Below are positions 1 through 9,127 of a stretch of 64,000 nucleotides of DNA, one piece after another; the stretch's first letter is position 1, and each line of letters starts with the position of its first letter. This DNA comes from Leifsonia sp. Root1293 (GTDB taxonomy: Bacteria > Actinomycetota > Actinomycetes > Actinomycetales > Microbacteriaceae): assembly GCF_001425325.1 (NCBI RefSeq), contig NZ_LMEH01000001.1:1702688-1766687 (forward strand). The letters are read 5' to 3'. The translations under genes and the position numbers were made by a program. The notes under the pieces are model-generated. The model searched no databases. It was not told where the DNA came from and saw only the letters and a list, made by a program, of their open reading frames with translations.

Positions 1-8
1 CCGGGTCG

Positions 9-779
9 GTGTCCCTGTTGCTCGACGTCTACAGTCGGGACCTGTCGGCCGAACAGGATGCGGCTCGAGCAGCCATCATCCTGATCCACGGCGGCGGTTG
101 GTTCCGCGGCGACAAGAGCAAGGAGCCGTCGCTCGCCACGATGCTGGTCGACGCCGGCTACATCGTGTTCGCCCCGAACTATCGGGAGGCTCCAGACGCC
201 ACCTTCCCGGCCAGCAGGGACGACGTGCTTGCCGCAGCGCGATGGGCTCTCGCATCGGACTGGGTGTTCGACCGCAACAAACTCGCTTTCTTCGGCGGGT
301 CTGCGGGCGGCAACCTCGCCGTGGAGGCGAGCATAGCCACCGGCCGGCCCGCGGTGAGTTGGTCGGGGATGTTCGACCTCCTCGGCATCGTCGAGCAGAC
401 GGACGACCTCCCCGCCACTCAGACCTCGCAAGACCTCGACGCGATGAAGAGCGCCGACATCAATCAGACCGGCCGCAACGACGCGTTCCTGCGCTGGACG
501 ATCCTCAGCGAAGTCGGGGGCGACCGGTCATTGCTGACCCAGGCCTCGACCTCGCGACACGCGTCACCCCAGGGCGGTCCGGTGTTCCTCGCCAACTCGT
601 TGGCGGAATTCGTACCGGTCAGCGATGCTCGAAATATGCAGATGGCGCTGGCGGATGCCGGCATAGCGAGCACGCTCCAGCTGATCCCCGGCACGCATCA
701 CGCCGAGGGGTACACGGATGCGGCCATCCGGCCGTCACTCGCCTTCCTGCACGACGTCTTCTCGGCAGCTCCGGCATGA
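9..779 (+). CDS. alpha/beta hydrolase, BD-FAE/esterase type (5' end uncertain)
   Basis: Predicted cytosolic serine hydrolase of the alpha/beta fold. The HGGGW oxyanion-hole motif lies at residues 27-31 and the nucleophile elbow GGSAGG places the catalytic serine near residue 98. A C-terminal GTHHAEGY stretch probably supplies the catalytic histidine. The reading frame is open to the window edge, so the true start may lie upstream of the GTG used here. Its last codons overlap the next gene by four bases (ATGA), so the two are probably co-translated. Substrate unknown; family members are carboxylesterases or arylformamidase-like enzymes. Confidence 0.8.
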   Translation: MSLLLDVYSRDLSAEQDAARAAIILIHGGGWFRGDKSKEPSLATMLVDAGYIVFAPNYREAPDATFPASRDDVLAAARWALASDWVFDRNKLAFFGGSAGGNLAVEASIATGRPAVSWSGMFDLLGIVEQTDDLPATQTSQDLDAMKSADINQTGRNDAFLRWTILSEVGGDRSLLTQASTSRHASPQGGPVFLANSLAEFVPVSDARNMQMALADAGIASTLQLIPGTHHAEGYTDAAIRPSLAFLHDVFSAAPA

Positions 780-1150
780 CCGGCGCGGCGTTCAGCGGGG
801 TCGGGAACGTGTTCTATTTCGTCGATGACCTCGATGCTGCAGTGGACTGGTACACGGCACGGCTCGACCGCCAACCGGTCGTGCGCGGAGGAGCGCTGGT
901 GGCTTTCGACCTCGACGGAACGAGATTGACCCTGCATCAGAAGGACGAGCTCAACTCGCCCGGGCCCGCGGGAACCAGCCCCTACTGGACCATCGACGAC
1001 GTCGACGCGTTCGTCGCGGACTGGACCGCCCACGGCGCGATCGCCCACAGGGGCCCGAAGACCGTGTTCACCGGTGAACGGCTGTGCCAGCTGCTCGACC
1101 CCTTCGGAAACCTCTTCTCCGTGAGGGAGGCGGCGCCGAGTGACCGATGA
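776..1150 (+). CDS. VOC/glyoxalase-like protein
   Basis: A 124-residue protein with the look of a single vicinal-oxygen-chelate domain: an N-terminal 'VFYFVDDLDAAVDWYTARL' segment and a C-terminal 'LLDPFGNLFSV' strand, both usual in the Glyoxalase/bleomycin-resistance superfamily. It starts inside the stop codon of the preceding hydrolase (ATGA). The first metal-ligand position of glyoxalase I is not obvious, so it may be a binding protein or a diverged isomerase. Substrate not identifiable. Confidence 0.8.
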   Translation: MTGAAFSGVGNVFYFVDDLDAAVDWYTARLDRQPVVRGGALVAFDLDGTRLTLHQKDELNSPGPAGTSPYWTIDDVDAFVADWTAHGAIAHRGPKTVFTGERLCQLLDPFGNLFSVREAAPSDR

Positions 1151-1841
1151 GCAGGCGCTCGGTGCGCCGCAACCGTCCAGGCCCGACGATCTGCCGACCG
1201 CGGATGAGGCCATCGAAGCACTGACCGACCGAGCGGGCGCCTTCTACAGCGCCTTGATGAACGAGCACTTCGTACTCGAATCCGCCCGCGGCATCACGGT
1301 GAGCGAGGCCAGCAGCCGTGCGGCGCTGTATCTGACGACCCTGTCGAGCGGCCTCGTCGCGTTCGGGTTCCTTGCTCGCACCGACTACGCGCTCGGCTTT
1401 CTGATGGTCATCATTCCGGTGGTCTTCCTGCTCGGCATCTTCACCTACGAGCGACTCGTCGAGACCTCCCTCGAGGATGTCGCGGCACTCGACGCCATCC
1501 AACGAATCCGCGCCGTCTACTCCACGACCCTGCCGGGGGCGGCGAAGTACTTCCCCCGTCCGATGGGACCCCACGGACCGAACGAGATGCTGCCGATCGG
1601 CCACCGACAGTCATGGATAGGAGTGTTCTTCACCACGGCGACTGCGATCGCGGTCGTGAACTCGATGGTGGCCGGCGCCGGCGTGGCCATCATCGTCGTT
1701 CAATCCACCGCGCGATCCACTCCGTCGATCCTCATCGGGCTCGGAACGGCCGCGCTGCTCGCGGTCCTGCACGGCCTCTATCAGGAGTACCGCTACGCGT
1801 CACTCCGCCGCTTCCTCCACCAGACTCGTGAGACCGGATGA
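1140..1841 (+). CDS. predicted four-helix membrane protein, paralogue of 18589-19236
   Basis: No known family recognised. About 70 soluble N-terminal residues precede two paired hydrophobic hairpins (roughly residues 62-105 and 160-222), which suggests four transmembrane helices. The middle loop holds 'RIRAVYSTTLPGAAKYF'. It is clearly related to the product of 18589-19236: both have a 'YL(T/S)TLS(S/G)GLVA(F/I)GF' first helix and an 'AVVNS/GVVNA' third helix. It starts at GTG and overlaps the VOC gene by 11 bases, so it is the last gene of that operon. Function unknown; the paralogue has a sigma-type promoter site in front of it. Confidence 0.75.
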   Translation: MTDEQALGAPQPSRPDDLPTADEAIEALTDRAGAFYSALMNEHFVLESARGITVSEASSRAALYLTTLSSGLVAFGFLARTDYALGFLMVIIPVVFLLGIFTYERLVETSLEDVAALDAIQRIRAVYSTTLPGAAKYFPRPMGPHGPNEMLPIGHRQSWIGVFFTTATAIAVVNSMVAGAGVAIIVVQSTARSTPSILIGLGTAALLAVLHGLYQEYRYASLRRFLHQTRETG

Positions 1842-1898
1842 TCGCCTGACACACCTCCGGACCGTGACGCCGGCGCGACGTCGTGATTCCGCGGCGGC

Positions 1899-3794
1899 TC
1901 AGCTCGCCTGAACCATCGACTGCGCGAAGAACGCGGCCAGCGCGTCTGTGGCTTGGAGAGGCAGCACCGCGGCGACGTACTGATCCGGACGCACGACCAC
2001 GACGACTCCGTCGCGGGAGAGTGCGCGATCCTCGTAGATGTCAGTGCTCGTCCAGGCGCTCGGTGCCGCGGCGAAGACCTTCTCCCAGTCGATGAGGCCG
2101 AGCGGTCCCGTCTGGGGCCGGAAGATCGATGGCACCGCGGCGATGTCGACATCGTCGTACGCCTGTTGGTAGATCACCTTCACGTCGAAGACGGCGTCGA
2201 TGTCTTCGTCCGGGGACGTGTACCGGACGAGCGGCGACTCAGGTGACGACGAGATCCATTCCGCCCAGGCCGTGAGCGCCGAGCGTTGACCGGCGGCGGG
2301 TGAATCGGCGAAGGCGTAGAGGCGCCACCGTCCGTCAGCCTTCGCGTGGTGGCCGAGGTGAACTGCGTTGCCATCTGCGACGAGCGTCACCTCGGAGGAC
2401 TTGAAGCGCTTCCCGATGGGAAACCCTTCTGCGAGCGATTGGTGTGCGGCGTCCCCGACGATCTCGGACCGCTCGTACCGGGTCATGAATCCGGATGGGA
2501 ACTCCGCAGTCGCGAGGTAGTAGGTCGCCAGGTCTTGCGGGTCGGAGATCTCTTCAGGCTTGCGCGCCATGAGCGAGGACCATTCACGGTCGAAATCGAT
2601 GAGCTGCTGCGCCACAGGATGCCGCTCCGCTGAGTAGCTGGCCAGCAGCGTGTCCGGACTGCGTCCGGTGAGCACGGCGCCGAGCTTCCAGCCGAGGTTG
2701 AAACCATCCTGCATGGACACGTTCATACCCTGGCCTGCCTTGGCGCTGTGGGTATGGCAGGCGTCGCCGGTGAGGAAGACCCGTGGGGCGCGCTCCGACC
2801 CGTCTGCGACGTCGTCGAACCCGTCGGTCACCCGGTGGCCGACCTCGTAGACGCTGTGCCAGGCGACCTCCTTCACGTCGAGCGTGTAGGGGTGAAGGAT
2901 CTCGTTCGCCTTCCGGATGATCTCGTCGATCGGGGTGAGCCGGACCCTGTGGTCATCGTCTTCTGCCACGGGGCCGAGATCGACGTAGACGCGGGACAGG
3001 TATCCGCCTTCGCGCGGGATGTGGAGGATGTTTCCCGCCGTCGAATTGATGGCGCACTTGGTGCGCCAGTCGGGGAAGTCGGTGTTCACCATCACGTCCA
3101 TGACGCCCCACGCGTGCAATGACGCGCCCCCGACGTGCGTTCGGCCGATCGCCTCGCGGACACCGCTGCGGGCCCCGTCGCACCCGGCGACGTACCTGGT
3201 GCGGATGGTGCGCTCTTCGCCGGCTCGCTCGCCTTCCACGTACCGGAGGCGCACTTCAACGGGGAACTCGCCCTCCGGGTGCACGGTGAGTCCGATGAAC
3301 TCGACGCCGTAATCCGGCACGATGCGCCCCGGACCGTTCGCCGCTGCTTCCGCGAAGTAGTCGAGCACGCGCGCCTGATTGACGATGAGGTGCGGGAACT
3401 CGCTGATCTTGTACCCGTAGTCCTCGGTGCGGCTGGTGCGGACGATGTTCTGCGGGTTCTCCGGATCCGGGTTCCAGAAGTTCATGTAGGCGATGTTGTA
3501 CGCCTCGGCCATGATCCGCTCCGCGAATCCGAATGCCTGGAACGTCTCGACGCTCCGCGGCTGGATTCCGTCGGCCTGCCCGAGGGGAAGCCGTCCCCCG
3601 CGGCGCTCGATGATGCGCGTCGAGACCGCCGGGAACTGCGACATCTGGGCCGCGAGCAGCATCCCTGCCGGTCCCGACCCCACGATCAGCACGTCGATCT
3701 CATCGGGGATCTCGCTCGGCCGATCGATCCCCGTGCCCGCGGGCGCCGCGATGCGCGGGTCGCCCGACACGTAGCCGTGATGGTGGAACTGCAT
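1899..3794 (-). CDS. FAD-dependent aromatic monooxygenase (phenol hydroxylase / MobA-like)
   Basis: A 631-residue single-component flavin hydroxylase, the length of 3-hydroxybenzoate 4-hydroxylase and phenol 2-monooxygenase. It has the Rossmann FAD motif GSGPAGM near the N-terminus, the GCDGARS (DG) motif mid-protein, and the second FAD motif GDACHTHSAKAGQGMN, followed by a thioredoxin-like C-terminal domain. The ATG at 3794 is chosen because GAAGGA stands before it; a longer frame exists. The neighbouring hpa genes suggest it hydroxylates 3- or 4-hydroxyphenylacetate (or a related phenol) to homoprotocatechuate, in place of the usual two-component HpaBC. The substrate is inferred from context only. 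Confidence 0.85.
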   Translation of the reverse strand: MQFHHHGYVSGDPRIAAPAGTGIDRPSEIPDEIDVLIVGSGPAGMLLAAQMSQFPAVSTRIIERRGGRLPLGQADGIQPRSVETFQAFGFAERIMAEAYNIAYMNFWNPDPENPQNIVRTSRTEDYGYKISEFPHLIVNQARVLDYFAEAAANGPGRIVPDYGVEFIGLTVHPEGEFPVEVRLRYVEGERAGEERTIRTRYVAGCDGARSGVREAIGRTHVGGASLHAWGVMDVMVNTDFPDWRTKCAINSTAGNILHIPREGGYLSRVYVDLGPVAEDDDHRVRLTPIDEIIRKANEILHPYTLDVKEVAWHSVYEVGHRVTDGFDDVADGSERAPRVFLTGDACHTHSAKAGQGMNVSMQDGFNLGWKLGAVLTGRSPDTLLASYSAERHPVAQQLIDFDREWSSLMARKPEEISDPQDLATYYLATAEFPSGFMTRYERSEIVGDAAHQSLAEGFPIGKRFKSSEVTLVADGNAVHLGHHAKADGRWRLYAFADSPAAGQRSALTAWAEWISSSPESPLVRYTSPDEDIDAVFDVKVIYQQAYDDVDIAAVPSIFRPQTGPLGLIDWEKVFAAAPSAWTSTDIYEDRALSRDGVVVVVRPDQYVAAVLPLQATDALAAFFAQSMVQAS

Positions 3795-3816
3795 GCTGTT
3801 TCCTTCTCGTCGATGG

Positions 3817-5196
3817 CTACGCGCGGGCGAGGCCGCGGATCGGGCTGATCGCCTGCTCATCCTCGTGATCCGGACCGAGCGGGATGCCGCTCCGGTCGCG
3901 GAGGAGCAGGGTGGCGATGAGTCCGATCACGGTCATTCCCGCGAGGTACCAGGTGACCGAGAGGGTGCTGCCCGTCGCCTGCACGAGCGCCGTGGCGATG
4001 GTCGGAGCGAAGGCACCACCGACGATCGCGCCGATGGCGTAGGAGATGGAGACGCCGGAGAAGCGGATCGAGGCGGGGAAGAGCTCCGTGTACAGCGCCG
4101 CCTGCGGACCGTACGTGAACCCGAGCCCGATCGTCAGGATCGCGAGGCCGGCGAAGAGGAGTCCGATGTTGCCGCTGTTCACCAGCGGGAACAGGGTGAA
4201 GACACCGACCAGCTGAAGGATCCAACCGATGATGTACGTCGAGCGACGCCCGATGCGGTCTGACACCCACCCCGCCAGGAGCGTGGACAGCAGCCACGTC
4301 ACGGCGGATCCGGTGACCGCCCAGAGAACCGGCCCACGCTCGAGCGCCAGCGGTCCGTCGGGGTTGGTGGCGTAGCCCTGGATGAACCCGCCCGTGGTCA
4401 TGTAGCCGACGGCGTTGTTGCCGGCGAACACGAGGGCGGCGATGACAACGAGGAGGGTGTGCTTCTTGAACAGCTGCACGATCGGCATCCGTGCCTTCTC
4501 CTTGCGCTCGGCGAGCTCGGTGAACACCGGGCTCTCCTCCACCTTCCGACGCACGTAGTAGCCCACAAGGATCAGCACGACGCTCAGCAGGAAGGGAACA
4601 CGCCATCCCCACTGGAGGAACGCGTCACCGGGAGCGATGATCGTCATGAGGGCCATCACGCCCGAGGCGAGGAGCAAACCGAGCGGAACCCCGATCTGGG
4701 GAGATGCACCGAAGACACCGCGCCGAGTCCGGGGGGCGTGCTCGACCGCCATCAGCACGGCGCCGCCCCACTCGCCACCCGCGGAGACGCCCTGCAGGAT
4801 GCGGAGAAGGACGAGCAGGATCGGCGCAGCGATTCCGATCGCCTCGTAGGTGGGCAGCAGGCCGATCAGCGCGGTCGACGCGCCCATCAGGATGAGCGTC
4901 CACATCAGCACTGTCTTGCGCCCGTACTTGTCGCCGAAATGACCGGCGAGGAATGCGCCGAGCGGACGGAACAGGAAGCTCACTCCCACAGTCGCGAAGG
5001 CGAGGATGGCGCTGTCGGCTCCCAGAGGTGCGAAGAAGAGCTGGCCGAAGACCAGCCCGACCGCCGTGGCGTAGATGAAGAAGTCATACCACTCGACGGT
5101 TGTTCCGACGATCGTCGCGAAGACGACGCGTCGGCGGTCGGTATGAGTTGCGATGGTTCCCGTTGCGGTGAAACCTTCTGATCGTGGTGCGCTCAT
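3817..5196 (-). CDS. MHS-family MFS transporter, probable aromatic acid:proton symporter
   Basis: A 459-residue, 12-helix major facilitator of the metabolite:H+ symporter family. Diagnostic motifs are GTTVEWYDFFIY in helix 1, GDKYGRK in the 2-3 loop and RILQGVSAGGEWGGA in helix 4. An AGGAG ribosome site precedes the ATG. It lies 22 bases upstream of the flavin monooxygenase on the same strand, and diverges from the meta-cleavage operon. The likely role is uptake of the aromatic acid, such as a hydroxyphenylacetate, that the cluster degrades. The exact substrate cannot be read from the sequence. Confidence 0.88.
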   Translation of the reverse strand: MSAPRSEGFTATGTIATHTDRRRVVFATIVGTTVEWYDFFIYATAVGLVFGQLFFAPLGADSAILAFATVGVSFLFRPLGAFLAGHFGDKYGRKTVLMWTLILMGASTALIGLLPTYEAIGIAAPILLVLLRILQGVSAGGEWGGAVLMAVEHAPRTRRGVFGASPQIGVPLGLLLASGVMALMTIIAPGDAFLQWGWRVPFLLSVVLILVGYYVRRKVEESPVFTELAERKEKARMPIVQLFKKHTLLVVIAALVFAGNNAVGYMTTGGFIQGYATNPDGPLALERGPVLWAVTGSAVTWLLSTLLAGWVSDRIGRRSTYIIGWILQLVGVFTLFPLVNSGNIGLLFAGLAILTIGLGFTYGPQAALYTELFPASIRFSGVSISYAIGAIVGGAFAPTIATALVQATGSTLSVTWYLAGMTVIGLIATLLLRDRSGIPLGPDHEDEQAISPIRGLARA

Positions 5197-5329
5197 CCGG
5201 GGTGACTCCTGTGTCAGTTCGACGGCTCTGTCTCGGTTCGATCACTCGCAGTCGCTCTCTCGATCGCTGCTTGCTCGAACACCCACGATAATATACGATT
5301 TCAGATACAACGCAAGGGCGAGGGAGCTC
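5197..5329. promoter_or_regulatory. divergent promoter region of the hpa cluster
   Basis: The 133-base gap between the divergent transporter and FAH-RraA genes is markedly AT-rich at 5287-5312, with TAATATACGA and TTTCAGATACAAC, in a high-GC background. It probably carries both promoters and the operator of the GntR/FCD regulator encoded at 6823. I see only imperfect dyad symmetry (TTGTAT...ATATTA read on the minus strand), so the operator is not precisely placed. Confidence 0.45.
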
Positions 5330-6826
5330 ATGACGATCGATAGAGACACCGAGGCGGTGGGCACAGACCCGCGATACTCCGCGCTTCCTGTCCGTCCCGG
5401 TAAGATCATCGCGGTGCACCTGAGCTACGTCTCGCGTGCCGAACAGCGCGGCCGTCGACCGTCCGCTCCGTCCTACTTCTTCAAGCCCTCGAGCTCGGTG
5501 GCTGCGTCGGGCGGCACCGTCGAGCGCCCCGCCGGCACCGAGCTTCTCGCCTTCGAAGGCGAGGTCGCTCTCATCATCGGGACCGACGCCCGCCATGTGA
5601 GCCTCGACGAGGCATGGAACCACGTCGGATGGGTCACGGCCTCGAACGACCTCGGCCTCTACGACCTTCGCGCGAACGACAAGGGCTCGAACGTCCGGTC
5701 GAAGGGCGGCGACGGCTTCACTCCGATCGGCCCGACCTTGATCGACGCTCGAGCTGTTGATCCTTCCGAGCTAAGGCTGCGCACGTGGGTCAACGACGAG
5801 CTCGTCCAGGAGGACTCGACGGCGGGTCTCCTGTTCCCACTCGCCCAGTTCGTCGCCGACCTGTCGCAGCACTTCACGCTGGAGCGGGGCGACATCATCC
5901 TGACGGGAACGCCGGCCGGCTCCACGGTCATCGTCCCGGGCGACGTCGTCGAGGTCGAGGTCGACTCTCCGGTTTCAGGCATGTCCTCCGGACGGCTGAG
6001 GACGACGGTCACCCAGGCCGGGCAGCCCGCCTTCGACCCCTCCGTCGGCTCGCTTCCGTCCGTCGACGACACCCAGCGCGAGGAGGCGTGGGGATCGAGA
6101 GAACGCGCCGGGCTGCCGGATGCATCCGTGGGGCTGACTCCGACCCTGAGGGCGAAGCTCGAGAAGGCACCGGTTGCCGGGCTCTCCCAGCAGTTGCGCA
6201 AACGCGGCCTGAACAACGTGACGATCGACGGCGTTCGCGCCCTGCACCCCGAGTCGAAGCTCATCGGGACGGCGAAGACCCTCCGATTCGTCCCGAATCG
6301 CGAAGACCTCTTCGCCTCGCACGGCGGTGGATACAACGCCCAGAAGCGCGCGTTCGATGCCGTCGCGGAGGGTGAGGTGATCGTCATCGAGGCCCGCGGC
6401 GAGACGGGCTCGGGCACCCTGGGCGACATCCTCGCACTGCGCGCTCACGCCAGGGCGGCGGCGGGCATCGTCACCGATGGCGGCGTACGCGACGCGGACG
6501 CCGTCGCCGCTGTGGGCATCCCCGTCTACTCCGCCGGCGCCCATCCCGCCGTTCTGGGACGCAAGCACGTCCCGTGGGACGTCGACGTGACGATCGCCTG
6601 TGGGGGCACGACCGTTCAGCCGGGCGACGTCATCGTCGGTGACGCCGACGGAGTGATCGTCATTCCACCGGGCATCGCCGAGGAGGTCGCCGACGCGGCC
6701 CTGGCGCAGGAAGACGAGGACGCGTGGATCGCCGCCCGTGTCGCCGAGGGGAACCCGGTCGACGGCCTCTTCCCACTCAACGCTGAATGGCGTGCCCACT
6801 ACGAATCCGAGCGGGGTGCGAGTTGA
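5330..6826 (+). CDS. FAH-domain / RraA-domain fusion, probable HpaG-like decarboxylase-isomerase
   Basis: A 498-residue two-domain protein. Residues 1-228 form a fumarylacetoacetate-hydrolase fold: the metal-binding acidic residues are E76, E78 and D107, with Lys125 in RSKGGDGF and the LTGTPAG motif at 191-197. After a linker, residues 271-498 form an RraA/HMG-aldolase-like domain with GTLGDIL (362-368) and TDGGVRD (382-388). HpaG of the homoprotocatechuate pathway is normally two FAH halves that decarboxylate OPET and isomerise the product; here one half is an RraA domain. The ATG at 5330 follows GAGGGAG; a longer frame upstream would run through the promoter region. Role in the hpa pathway is inferred. 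Confidence 0.82.
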   Translation: MTIDRDTEAVGTDPRYSALPVRPGKIIAVHLSYVSRAEQRGRRPSAPSYFFKPSSSVAASGGTVERPAGTELLAFEGEVALIIGTDARHVSLDEAWNHVGWVTASNDLGLYDLRANDKGSNVRSKGGDGFTPIGPTLIDARAVDPSELRLRTWVNDELVQEDSTAGLLFPLAQFVADLSQHFTLERGDIILTGTPAGSTVIVPGDVVEVEVDSPVSGMSSGRLRTTVTQAGQPAFDPSVGSLPSVDDTQREEAWGSRERAGLPDASVGLTPTLRAKLEKAPVAGLSQQLRKRGLNNVTIDGVRALHPESKLIGTAKTLRFVPNREDLFASHGGGYNAQKRAFDAVAEGEVIVIEARGETGSGTLGDILALRAHARAAAGIVTDGGVRDADAVAAVGIPVYSAGAHPAVLGRKHVPWDVDVTIACGGTTVQPGDVIVGDADGVIVIPPGIAEEVADAALAQEDEDAWIAARVAEGNPVDGLFPLNAEWRAHYESERGAS

Positions 6827-7503
6827 CGGCCACCGCGTTCAGCAAGTCCCAACTCGCCTACCAGTGGGTTCGCGAACGCATCACCAACCACGAGTTCACC
6901 CCCGGTTACAGGCTCGTCCTCGGCACCATCGCGGGCGAGCTCAACATGAGTGTCGTCCCGGTTCGCGAGGCGATCCGTCAGCTCGAGGCCGAAGGCCTCG
7001 TGACGTTCGAGCGCAACGTCGGCGCGCACGTCTCGATGGTCGACGACACCCAGTATCGATTCAGCATGCAGGCGCTCAGCATCCTCGAGGGAACCGCCAC
7101 CGCCCTGGCCGCGCGCCGCTTGACCGCTGACGACGTGCGTGAGGCGCGGCAGATCAACGAGCTCATGATCGCGCGCCTCGACCACTTCGAGCCACGCGCG
7201 TTCACCGCGCTCAACCAGCAGTTCCACTCCGTCCTGTTCGCCAAGTGCGCCAACCCGCGCATGCTCGAACTCGTGGACTCGGAGTGGGCGCGTCTGGGGC
7301 ACCTCCGTGATTCGACGTTCAGCTTCGTGCCCGGCCGGGCGCAGGAGTCGGTGCGCGAACACGAGAACATCCTCGTCCTGATCGAGACAGGCGCACCTCT
7401 CGGCGAGATCGAGAAGGCGGCCCGCCGTCACCGTTCCGCGACGTTGGACGCCTACATGATCCACGAGCATCCCGATGAGGCCCTCGGCCTGCCGGCATTC
7501 TGA
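6823..7503 (+). CDS. GntR-family regulator with FCD domain
   Basis: A 226-residue regulator. The N-terminal winged helix has 'VPVREAIRQLEAEGLV' as recognition segment, and the C-terminal helical FCD domain has 'LNQQFHSVLFAKCANPRM' and 'EHENILVLI', which supply the usual metal-binding histidines. It most likely starts at TTG 6823, overlapping the upstream stop codon; the next ATG would remove the first helix. Placed between the fusion gene and hpaE, it is probably the ligand-responsive repressor of the cluster, acting at the 5197-5329 region. Confidence 0.87.
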   Translation: MTATAFSKSQLAYQWVRERITNHEFTPGYRLVLGTIAGELNMSVVPVREAIRQLEAEGLVTFERNVGAHVSMVDDTQYRFSMQALSILEGTATALAARRLTADDVREARQINELMIARLDHFEPRAFTALNQQFHSVLFAKCANPRMLELVDSEWARLGHLRDSTFSFVPGRAQESVREHENILVLIETGAPLGEIEKAARRHRSATLDAYMIHEHPDEALGLPAF

Positions 7504-7522
7504 ACCGCCCCTAGGAGAGACC

Positions 7523-9040
7523 ATGACCGAAACAAGCCCTGCCCTGGACCAGCGCCACGTGCCCGCCGACCTGCCATCGAGCATCCGGCACTACATCGAT
7601 GGCGAGTTCGTCGACTCGGTCGACGGCGACACCTTCGACGTGCTCGAGCCGGTCTCGAACGAGGTGTACGTGCAGGCGGCCGCCGGCAAGAAGGCCGACA
7701 TCGACCTCGCCGTCGCCGCAGCCACCCGAGCATTCAGAGAAGGACCGTGGCCGCGGATGCTGCCACGCGAACGATCCCGGATCCTGCACCGCATCGCCGA
7801 CATCGTCGAGACGCGCGATGCCCGGCTGGCTGAACTCGAATCGTTCGACTCCGGGTTGCCGATCACGCAGGCCCTCGGCCAGGCGCGCCGCGCGGCGGAG
7901 AACTTCCGGTTCTTCGCCGACCTGATCGTCGCGCAGGCGGATGACACCTTCAAGGTGCCCGGCCGCCAGATCAACTACGTCAATCGCAAGCCGATCGGCG
8001 TCGCGGGGCTGATCACCCCATGGAACACGCCCTTCATGCTCGAATCATGGAAGCTCGGCCCGGCCCTCGCCAGCGGAAACACGGTCGTCCTGAAGCCCGC
8101 CGAGTTCACCCCGCTGTCGGCATCGCTGTGGGCCGGCATCTTCGAGGAAGCCGGGCTTCCGAAGGGTGTCTTCAACCTCGTCAACGGCCTCGGCGAGGAT
8201 GCCGGCGACGCCCTCGTGAAGCATCCGGATGTTCCGCTCATCTCGTTCACAGGTGAGAGCCGGACCGGCCAGATCATCTTCGGCAACGCCGCACCGTATC
8301 TGAAGGGCCTCTCCATGGAGCTCGGGGGGAAGAGCCCCGCAGTGGTCTTCGCCGACGCCGACCTGGAGGCAGCAGTGGACGCGACGATCTTCGGCGTCTT
8401 CTCCCTCAACGGCGAGCGCTGCACGGCCGGCTCCCGCATCCTCGTCCAGCGCGACGTCTACGACGAGTTCGTCGATCGCTACGCAGCGCAGGCGAAGCGC
8501 GTGAAGGTCGGCTACCCGCACGACCCCGCCACGGAGGTCGGAGCCCTGGTGCATCCCGAACACTTCGACAAGGTCATGGGCTACATCGAGATCGGCAAGG
8601 GCGAGGGACGCCTCGTGGCAGGAGGCGGACAACCGGACGGCTTCGAGTTCGGGAACTTCGTCGCCCCCACAGTGTTCGCCGACGTGCCTGCCGACGCCCG
8701 CATCTTCCAGGAGGAGATCTTCGGGCCCGTCGTGGCGATCACGCCATTCGACACCGACGCTGATGCCCTGGCGCTGGCGAACAACACGAAGTACGGCCTG
8801 GCGGCCTACATCTGGACGAATGACCTGAAGCGGGCCCACAACTTCTCGCAGTCCGTCGAGGCCGGCATGGTGTGGCTCAACTCGAACAACGTGCGCGACC
8901 TGCGCACGCCGTTCGGCGGCGTCAAGGCCTCTGGCCTCGGGCATGAGGGCGGCTACCGATCCATCGACTTCTACACCGACCAGCAGGCCGTGCACATCAC
9001 CCTCGGCGACGTCCACAATCCGACATTCGGCAAGCAGTAG
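7523..9040 (+). CDS. hpaE: 5-carboxymethyl-2-hydroxymuconate semialdehyde dehydrogenase
   Basis: A 505-residue NAD-dependent aldehyde dehydrogenase. Landmarks are VLKPAEFTPLSA in the cofactor domain, FTGESRTGQ, the general base E266 in ELGGKSP, and the nucleophile C300 in NGERCTAGSR. A CTAGGAGAG ribosome site precedes the ATG. It lies directly before the extradiol dioxygenase gene, so it should oxidise the ring-cleavage product CHMS to the dicarboxylate. The general ALDH assignment is certain; the HpaE substrate comes from the operon. Confidence 0.88.
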   Translation: MTETSPALDQRHVPADLPSSIRHYIDGEFVDSVDGDTFDVLEPVSNEVYVQAAAGKKADIDLAVAAATRAFREGPWPRMLPRERSRILHRIADIVETRDARLAELESFDSGLPITQALGQARRAAENFRFFADLIVAQADDTFKVPGRQINYVNRKPIGVAGLITPWNTPFMLESWKLGPALASGNTVVLKPAEFTPLSASLWAGIFEEAGLPKGVFNLVNGLGEDAGDALVKHPDVPLISFTGESRTGQIIFGNAAPYLKGLSMELGGKSPAVVFADADLEAAVDATIFGVFSLNGERCTAGSRILVQRDVYDEFVDRYAAQAKRVKVGYPHDPATEVGALVHPEHFDKVMGYIEIGKGEGRLVAGGGQPDGFEFGNFVAPTVFADVPADARIFQEEIFGPVVAITPFDTDADALALANNTKYGLAAYIWTNDLKRAHNFSQSVEAGMVWLNSNNVRDLRTPFGGVKASGLGHEGGYRSIDFYTDQQAVHITLGDVHNPTFGKQ

Positions 9041-9127
9041 CCGAGCCGCCCGATCGTGGTCGCGCGTTCGCGAGCGACTGGGCGGCGTCTCCCTCCCCTC
9101 ATCCAGACCACCAGCAAGGACGCTGCA

